This document shows positions 56,694 to 64,000 of a DNA stretch of 64,000 nt, one piece after another. The notes under the pieces were generated by a model that did not search any database, was not told the origin of the DNA, and was given only the letters and a program-made list of their open reading frames with translations. This DNA is from Lingula anatina. Lineage: Eukaryota > Brachiopoda > Lingulata > Lingulida > Lingulidae. The DNA lies in NCBI RefSeq assembly GCF_001039355.2, contig NW_019774525.1, positions 406,749 through 470,748 of the forward strand, written 5' to 3'. The stretch's first letter is position 1, and every line of letters starts with the position of its first letter. A program made the position numbers and the translations under genes.

Positions 56694-59600
56694 TCACAAA
56701 TTTAAGATATACGCACCGATTTCACAAACAACCAAGTACATTATAGAGAAACAAACACCCCTATATTTAGTCATCGAGACACTGAATCCTTTGCTTCTTG
56801 CAGCAGTTTCCTTTTTAAGGTGTTTGGGTTTATCTTCAGCCGACTTCAACTTTGCCAGGCATTCAATCCCTCCGTTCGTCAAATGGACAGCTGAAACATC
56901 AATACATTTTTTTGGAAGTTAAAAACTAAAATACAGGAGAAAATGCATGTATCTGTAGGTGAACAAAGCACAGGTATTTAAATCGTCACAGTGCATAACA
57001 TGGACAACTCAGAACTGTGCGTGTAGTATGTTTTTAATAAATAATAAGTTAGTAGTATACTGTCGTCCTATTCTGTCTTATTCTCAAAAATGTTTGTGTT
57101 GGCTATTGAGTTTCGCAAGCTTAACTACTAAATATTATATGACAAAAGAAAACTTTTTTTTCGATTAAAAAAGAAAACAAACATGCATACTTATGTCTTG
57201 AAGCTGCGTCTTCAAGCCAAGAGCTGATATATCAGTGTCAAGGCCGTGTTCTAGTAAATCATGCATTTCCTTTACTGGTTTTTGAATGTTATCCTGTAAG
57301 AAGACCACAGTAAGCATTAAATTGTGAGAAAAATAAACGCTTCACTTTGGGCATCCCTCTTCAAGAATAAGTCCTTGACATATCCGCTCTGGTAAAATTG
57401 AAGTTAACGAAGGAAACGTTGTATTAGGGAAAGTTTCGAACAAAAAGTGCCCGGTAATAAACGAGTATTATACAATATTAACTTATCTCACAAGCCCATA
57501 CCATACTGTTTATCACAATCCAAACGCATATCAGGCACGTAGCCAGCAAATTCAAAAGGGGGAGTTCTTTTATGAAAAAGTGGACCCTTTACAAATAACC
57601 CTTATGTACCTAGATATATTTAAGGGAGGGGATATTTCCCAGATAAAAAAAAAGTTCTCTCGAATCTTCAACTCACTGGCTACATATCATTGTGCTTCAA
57701 ATAATTTATATTAGATGTGTGTATTTTCTGCCTATCTATTCACTAAGTTTTTAAATTTGTTACCGCACCATCGAAAATGACAGACTTTACATAGTAAAAT
57801 ATTGTGTGGATTAGAACGCCACCAAACTTCAGATAATTTTAATATCTTAAACAGTATTAAGGAAATTCAAAGAAATATCATCATTGCATCACTAACAAGT
57901 GTTGGCGCTTAGGGGGAAATATAAATATATTGCACTATTGCTATTGATTGAGTTTATCACTCAATATAGTACCAGTCGTTAACTTACTCTAAAGAATTTC
58001 ACTATCTCCACCTTCTGCAAGATATTAACAGTGAGATCCTGGTGGTTGAGTTTTGCCATGTCCAGTGGGGTGTCGCCATCGTCGTCTGCCGCCTTGATGT
58101 CCGCCCCTGCTTCCACCAGTAGTTTCACAATTTCTCTGTTACCGCGCATACAGGCCAAATGCAGCGGCGTCAGTTTATACGCATCGCGCACGTCTGTGTC
58201 AGCTCCAATCTCCAGAAGTTTCTCCACCACAGCGGGGTGTTGTTCTAGAACGGCGTGGTGGAGCGGGGTTAGATCCTCTGGTGCAGAAACTTCACACGTA
58301 TCGTACTTGTCATCAATCTTCTTTATGATGTCATCGGGGGGATCTTTTCCCCATCCTGAGTGCAGCACCTTTCCGTAATCTGCCACATCTAATAAACTTC
58401 CTCCATTTGTTTTCACTAAGAAGTCCGCAAGAAGCTTCCTCTTCACCAGAACATAATGCCACGCGGGTCTTTCTCCATTTTTACCGCGCACTAAATAGAC
58501 CTTCCCTAAGAGATTACCTCGTTTGTTCATCAATCCAGGATGTGTTCTCAGAATGGTATCCAAACACTGCACTTGCCCACTGCTTGATGCCAAGTGTGCT
58601 GGATTTTTACCTATGTTATTTAGAATGGTGGGATCTGCACCACCTTCAGCTAACAGACATTCCACGACGTCCAGGCCGACTTTTTTGAGAACTGCAATGT
58701 GAAGAGCAGTGTTGCCGTTTTTGTTCTGAATACTGGGGTCCGCCTTATGCTCATTTATCAAACACTTAACCACATTTACATGACCATATCTAGATGCTTC
58801 ACACAGAGCGGTGTTCCCGTATTTGTCTTGAATATTTGGATCAATCCTACGTCCGCGAATCCTTCTCAGAACGGCATCCAAATGTTGTACTTGTCCACAA
58901 CGTGCGGCACAGTGTGCTGGATTTTTTCCATCATTATTTAGGATGGTTGGATCTGCACCACCTTCATCTAACAGACAATCCACGACGCCCAGGCCGGGAT
59001 TATTGAGAACTGCAATGTGAAGAGCAGCGTTTCCGTTTTTGTTCTGAATACTGGGGTCTGCCTTATGTTCATTTATCAAACACTTAACCACATTTACATG
59101 ACCATATCTAGATGCTTCAATCAGAGCTGTGTTCCCATACTTGTCTTGATAATTAACATCGATTCCGTCCATTGCTGCTATTTCTTTCACTAACTCGAGG
59201 TGACCGCCCCGTGCGGCACACACCAGGGTATTGCTGGTCACAGTTAAACCGTGGTGCTGTAGCCTGTTGTAAATATCTCTGAAGTTGCCTTCCGCTGCGG
59301 CATCGAGACATGTTAAGTCTCCCATATAGTTAAAAACACTTTTCTTGATGTCAATGTTCGTTAGATCAGTGAGGTACTCCACCACGTCATCGTACCCCAT
59401 CCTGCAGGCACGACCCAGGGCTGTTTCACCACCATCTGTGACAGCATTCAGGTCTGCACCCATTTTGAAAAGCAGCTCCACGCCATCTAGGAATCCTACA
59501 CCGGCGGCATAGTGCAGTGGGGTAAAATTATCTGAGTCAGTAATTTTTACCAAATTATGGTCACGAGTGCAGAGTTTTTTTAGCTCATCCATTCTCTTAT

Positions 59601-61949
59601 TTCTTATGACCTTGTGAATTGGTTTCGTTTCACTCTCAATTTTTCCTACTAAATCAATTCGGTCTGCCACACTCTTGTGATGTTTCTTTAAAGCTATCTC
59701 TTTGGCAGTACAACCATCCAGCTCACCAGTGTGAGTGCCGCTTGTGACCTGCGTGGAAAGTGTCGCCCAATCAAAATGTCTGAATATTGTCAGAACTGCA
59801 TGTTCGTTATTGTGAAACGCTGCAGCGTGTAGAACATTGAATCCATTATCATCCCTGTACTTAAGGACTTCGCTTCTGTCCACCTGGCGGGCAGTCCTAT
59901 CTAGCTCGTACCAAAACTTAGGCTGTGAGATCAGTGCATACAGGCGACGTAACGGATCAGTTATCACTGAAATATCTTCCGTGTTTTCTGCTGAAATAAA
60001 GGAAAGGTATTTAATATAAATGTTCTTCTTTGACACAAGCAGCCATACGCTATGCTTCATGTCTACCATGCATACTATGAAAACTAACTTGTCTTGTCAT
60101 TTGATCGAGCTACTTTAAGAGCCTAACAAGGGTATTGTGTATTTAATTTCTATTTCGTTATTGATTTCCAGTACGGACTGATTTTCTGAGATAGAATCTA
60201 TCCAAATAAGCAAATAATACTTAGAGATTGCAATAATGTTAAATTTAAAATGCTGATCAACTCGATATAATGAAGTAAAAACTTTTTGAGTGGTTTCTGA
60301 TACAATATAAATGTTTATGTCAATATTCAATGATCGCATATCAAGATAGTACATGTATGGGGCACCCATAGAAAATTTTGTCATGGCAATATCTGATCAT
60401 GACATAATGCCAACAATTTGACTTCCCTATATTGAATGAAGTCGTTTGTGAAAACATACATACATAACCGCTTTAATGTTCCGTCTCCCAATGCTGCATT
60501 AAAGTTACCCCCTCTCTTTGTCAGTTAATTCCATAAATCAAGGCAAGCAGAATTTTGTTTTGTACAATGACATCATCTTTTTTTCTTTTTAAACCCAAAA
60601 CGAAATAGAATTCTCTCATGTAATTGGAAAATGTTAATTAAACTACGTTTATTGTATAAAAAGAGATTACGTTTACCGATACTAGTATTTTCCAAAAAAA
60701 TAAATGAGTGATGGAGAACTGTGGTTGGGTATTACGTGTATTCTCGATATATTACTCTATTTGCTTCATATCAGACAAAATAGATTTTTTAATGAAATGG
60801 AGTTCTGCAGATCGTTTATTTTAATATAACGGCCGCAGTAATATAATTATGAACTTGAGCTGGGGGATAGAAGGGAAGAGGAGGCGTGGCGAATATACTA
60901 GAAGTTTACATTATAATATGCATGCATCATGCACCTTTGTGACAGAGTTTGTGTCATTTCTCACCCTCTTGGAACGAACATGACAGAGTACGCTCTGGGA
61001 AGAGACCTGGCAGAAAATATATACACGCTATCATTATTATCCGCCCATGAAATTGGTAGTACTTACCTTGGACCGACATGACATCCTGCACACCATCAAC
61101 ATCCCTGGTATAATCTGTCTGAAAAATTTGGTTGTTGTCTCCTACTTGGATCTTTTGGCTTTCGGTGATGTTCATTGTCTGTATGTTTAGACTAGTCAGT
61201 TTACTTGGCACTGGAACAATCAATTCGCCTTCAATAATCCATTCAAAAAACCTCTCGTTTAACATTCACGGTAGGATACCAGTTTAATGTTTAAAATGCT
61301 TCATTTAAGTGCCCAGCAACGGAGTGATAATACATGTACAGTTTTAAAACATTCACACTCGACAGCGTATATGTTTTTACTTACCTTCCGCCGGACTCCA
61401 AAATTCTCCCCGGGTCTGGCTTAGAATCATCAACACTATTCTACCATTGGTTTCTTCTGCTATGGCTCGAAAAATTTCCTCTGAAGATACCCTAGCTCCT
61501 TCACTTTCCAAAAAAACGGAAAGATTTTCATCTTCTCCATAACCTAACAGAGACAGAATACATATTGGAATCAAATAGAAAACCCATCGAATTTGTTGAC
61601 ATATTAGCATCCGTTAGTCATTCCAAATTTATGATACATGTAGGTAGTGTACTAACGAAGCCTTCATACAGCTCACGCACTTGTTACTTGGCCCACATAA
61701 TTGCATGATTTCTAACATATTCAGGGTTACAACACGCGCACACACAAACACACACTTTTTGTGTATTTAGTCTGTATTTAGGCTCCGAACCGAAGTCTCC
61801 TGATATGATTCATTTTCTTGATTATTTTGTAATTCAACAGTAATTTGTATATCCTAAAAATCCAACCAGAAATCCCCTTTATGCAAACGTGTGTACATAC
61901 CAAACAGCTCTCTAGCGTCATTAATCAGCGCCTCCATTGTTGATAACAT
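56694..61949 (-). CDS. Ankyrin-repeat protein with N-terminal RHIM-like motif, six exons
   Basis: Minus-strand exons: 61901-61949 (ATG; second in-frame ATG at 61937), 61385-61543, 61067-61210, 57988-59990, 57191-57293 and 56694-56890 (TGA). All GT/AG sites and phases agree, giving 884 residues. Residues 1-69 are an unrecognised globular-looking region. Residues 79-100 hold a RHIM-like motif with core IQVG at 90-93 in NITESQKIQVGDNNQIFQ, close to the VQVG-type core of RIPK3. RHIMs form hetero-amyloid signalling fibrils in necroptosis, TRIF/ZBP1 and insect IMD pathways. Residues from about 145 to 770 carry many ankyrin repeats (for example TPLHYAAGVGFLDGVELLFK, TPLHLACMRGNREIVKLLVE), with a recent 318-bp internal duplication. 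The last ~20 residues are hydrophobic (VCFSIMYLVVCEIGAYI). Probable role: a sensor or adaptor in innate immunity (inference). Confidence 0.88.
56891..57987 (-). other. Two introns near the 3' end of the ankyrin-RHIM gene
   Basis: Introns 56891-57190 and 57294-57987. The second holds a stretch near 57530-57685 with short inverted GTAGCCAGC/GTAGCCAGTGAG-like ends around a G/A-rich middle, perhaps a worn MITE. No coding signal. Confidence 0.55.
58721..59376 (-). repeat. 318-bp internal duplication in the ankyrin exon
   Basis: Two blocks offset by 318 bp (106 codons, about three ankyrin repeats) are nearly identical at the DNA level around 58721-58860 and 59039-59178. The protein blocks share ASRYGHVNVVKCLINEHKA and DPSIQNKNGN. 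DNA identity this high points to recent duplication or gene conversion. Confidence 0.85.
59991..61066 (-). other. Intron of the ankyrin-RHIM gene
   Basis: About 1.1 kb between exon 3 and the large ankyrin exon. AT-rich, no gene-like signal; the short minus-strand open frame at 60115-60384 has no splice context or family resemblance. Confidence 0.7.
61067..61210 (-). CDS. Exon 3 of the ankyrin gene, encoding the RHIM-like motif
   Basis: The acceptor TTGATTGTTCCAG and donor GTAAGT bound a 144-nt phase-1/phase-1 exon coding residues 70-117. It includes TMNITESQKIQVGDNNQIF, with the (I/V)Q(I/V/L)G tetrad and the G-x-N-N turn typical of RHIMs. Because both flanking introns are phase 1, this motif exon could be shuffled or skipped without frameshift. 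Confidence 0.8.
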
Positions 61950-63275
61950 ACGCGTTTCCCTCTTCTGTCGATCAAATGAGTAGATAATACAGAATTTGCC
62001 CATCTCTCTGGTTAAATTTTATTTATATCAAAATACTTGTCTGAAATTAAAAAAGTATTTTTTTAAATTGTATTCTGATAGCCTTGCCATAATTGTTGTT
62101 GGTGACATTGCACTTAAATGGGAATTTGGAGAGTGTTATTTATCATTATTATTTGACGTACATAAACCAATGTGATTTGTTAACACTCGCACCTTTGTAA
62201 ATTTGCATGGGATGTATTTAATTTAATGTACGTTGTACCAGGCCTACCCAACTACCAGACTCGGCACCGAATGATCCTGAATTCACCGGTGGATCAGACC
62301 ACACTACCCGTTTTCAATGTATCATACTCTGAACAAATTTTGAGTGGTGATGCAATGCTTTTCAACTCCGCTGAGAATCGTCCCTATCACATCGCCTACT
62401 AGGCAAGAGCGGTGTCGCGTCTGATACTGTGAAATGCGAACTAATACACACCTTGAAAACGGGTAGTGTGGTCTGATCTACCGGTGAATTCAGGATCATT
62501 CGGTGCCGAGTCTGGTAGTTAGGTAGGCCTGTTGTACACAGTGTACATCGAGCATGTATCTCTCATCTATAGATCTTTACATAAAGTGCCTTGTTGGCGG
62601 CTGAAGTATCGGTTTGTTGAAATTGTTACATACAAATACTTCCTAATGTACAGTATAATTTTGCATTTTCCATATAAGGTATTATTTTCATTCGTTTACA
62701 TGCTAAACTGCCCTATTCATCACATACACGAAGCCTTAATATTTGATCCAAAAAAAAAAAAAATTGACAATATTTGCAAGCAATATGACTCATTATGTAC
62801 GAAGAGAAATCGTCGTTAAAGTAAAGTATGGCTGAGAAACTCATTATTTTTTCATCTGGTGAATGAGAAAATTGATGATGCTTTTTTACGACAATTATGG
62901 TCATTTTAAAAAATAGATGTATGGGAAAATGATAATATAAGTATTATATGTATTTGATTATTTAAAACTGATGTAAAATATATAATGTACATCCTACACG
63001 TTAGAACATTTCTCAGAGCATTTTTTAAAATACGCCTAGATAAGATAAAATGCTGGTCTTAACAGCGATGGCATAGAACAGCTTTACTTCTATGTCTCTA
63101 GAGGGCGTATTTTTTTCAAAATCTGCAAATTAATAAATTTATTAAAATGTGCAACCTATGGCGCCATATTATGTACACGAATTAAAAACACATGTTTCTC
63201 CATCTGTCACAGAAAGGAATGAGAAACCAACAAGTGAGACACGGAGACATTCAATTGTTACCGGAATGTAATATA
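61950..63275. other. Upstream region of the ankyrin-RHIM gene, with a MITE
   Basis: Presumed promoter of the minus-strand ankyrin gene, then the 293-bp foldback element at 62239-62531, then AT-rich DNA with no gene seen up to the Tc1-like element. Confidence 0.55.
62239..62531. mobile_element. Foldback MITE with ~80-bp terminal inverted repeats
   Basis: The arms 62239-62320 and about 62451-62531 are inverted copies with only a few mismatches, starting CAGGCCTACC and ending GGTAGGCCTG. The hexamer TTGTAC lies directly outside both ends (62233-62238 and 62532-62537), consistent with a target-site duplication. The CAGG start is reminiscent of hAT elements, but those usually make 8-bp duplications, so the superfamily is uncertain. 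Near-perfect arms suggest recent insertion. Confidence 0.88.
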
Positions 63276-64000
63276 CAGGGTTACCACTTAATATGGAATA
63301 TTATTTTTTGTCAAGAAAATGTTCTACAAAATATTTCATTACTCTCCAACTATTTTAAATCCAAAATTGTCACTTTATGTGTAGCCAGGTGTGTTACCTA
63401 ATTACCATGCAACTTTCGAAACAATTAATGTAAGCAGTTGCATGATCTGTGGTCAGAAATGTGAGGGGTGGTCTTTTCGGCAATTTCTGCCCTTGTATAA
63501 AAGGGCATGGGTTTGGTCAATCTTTGGAGTGTATTTAGAGAAGCAACAAAGGGATCGCTCTGAAACTTGTCAGTTACCTTAGAGAAGATATGGTTCGACA
63601 GCTAAGCAACGCAGCTTACTATGGGATTCTTGCTCTCAGAGAAAATGGCTAGAAACGGATAGCCATTGCCAGACAATTCAACATTTTTCAGGAACCGTTA
63701 ATAAAGTCCTCCAAACAAATGCTACAACAGGGGCACCTACTCCAATACTTCCACCAGGGTGTCTGCGTACCACACCAAGAAGACAGGATCGCCTTCTCCT
63801 TAGAGTGCGCCGTGCTGGTCGTACAAAGACAACCAGTGTCCTCAAAAAAGAGTGGCAGAATGCCTTTCAAACGCCCGTTTCAAGGTCCCTTGTGAACAAA
63901 AGATTACAGCAAACTGGTTATTTTGCACGAAGACCAGTACGTAAACCACTGTTAACAGCAGGTCATATACAGCGACGTCTGCAATGGGCTGGGGACCACG
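63276..64000 (+). mobile_element. Tc1/mariner-type DNA transposon, cut by the window edge
   Basis: The transposase fragment at 63590-64000 defines it. CAGGGTTACCACTT at 63276, next to TA, is a possible terminal repeat about 310 bp before the ORF, a normal Tc1 spacing. The right end lies beyond the window, so the inverted repeat could not be confirmed. Confidence 0.6.
63590..64000 (+). pseudogene. Tc1-like transposase, broken and partial
   Basis: Tc1 transposases cut and paste their own element at TA sites. From the ATG at 63590 the frame gives an N-terminal HTH-like start (MVRQLSNAAYYGILALRENG), then an in-frame TAG, then KRIAIARQFNIF. A one-base frameshift follows before GTVNKVLQ. The rest is open and very Tc1-like: a GCLRTTPRRQDR linker, VSRSLVNKRLQQTGYFARRP and AGHIQRRLQWAGDH. 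The catalytic DDE region lies beyond the window. The stop and frameshift mean this copy is not functional. Confidence 0.85.

Noticed and set aside
58031-59006. Several plus-strand frames over the ankyrin exon
   Set aside because: Antisense shadows of the 2-kb minus-strand ankyrin exon.
1-64000. CRISPR arrays, rRNA, tRNA and bacterial operons
   Set aside because: None seen. The sequence is spliced animal DNA, and no tRNA- or rRNA-like stretch was recognised by eye; a covariance search would be needed to exclude tRNAs fully.

Overview
The window is AT-rich, intron-dense animal nuclear DNA from a draft assembly: it has one 373-base N gap, several single-N joins, and many microsatellites and small foldback elements. 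Introns use GT...AG, and the genes are typical of animals (MICU-family calcium gatekeeper, COMMD6, serum amyloid A, ankyrin/RHIM protein). The gene set, the invertebrate-type serum amyloid A and the repeat style suggest a marine invertebrate, perhaps a lophotrochozoan such as a mollusc or brachiopod. That placement is inference; no single sequence proves it.

Layout. (1) About 7.2-39.4 kb, plus strand: the 3' part of a MICU3/MICU2-like gene whose first exons lie to the left of the window or were not recognised. Eleven exons are readable, plus two alternative candidates (a 24-nt symmetric microexon and an extended last exon that would add a hydrophobic segment). A 2.23-kb block carrying one exon is present twice in tandem, bounded by single Ns, and is most likely an unmerged haplotype. 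An intronless six-bladed NHL propeller gene sits inside one MICU intron. (2) 41.9-45.7 kb, minus strand: a complete eight-exon COMMD6 gene that keeps its N-terminal domain, with two CLEAR/USF-like E-boxes just upstream. (3) 47.6-62 kb: a group that looks immune-related. It holds a serum amyloid A homologue with six cysteines and a furin-type site (minus), two exons of an unrecognised minus-strand gene, a threonine/lysine-rich-stalk single-pass receptor with a tyrosine-motif tail (plus; ectodomain not seen and next to an N), and a complete six-exon ankyrin-repeat protein with an N-terminal RHIM-like amyloid motif (minus). (4) 62.2-64 kb: a 293-bp foldback MITE and a broken Tc1/mariner transposase running off the right edge.

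How the genes might work together: MICU3 (mitochondrial Ca2+ uptake) and COMMD6 (Commander complex/NF-kB-linked) are housekeeping. The right-hand group pairs an acute-phase-type secreted protein, a phosphotyrosine-signalling receptor and a RHIM-ankyrin protein. The RHIM-ankyrin gene is the strongest candidate for a little-described system, possibly amyloid-type innate immune or death signalling. All exon models come from reading splice sites, frames and family resemblance only; no transcript data or database searches were available.
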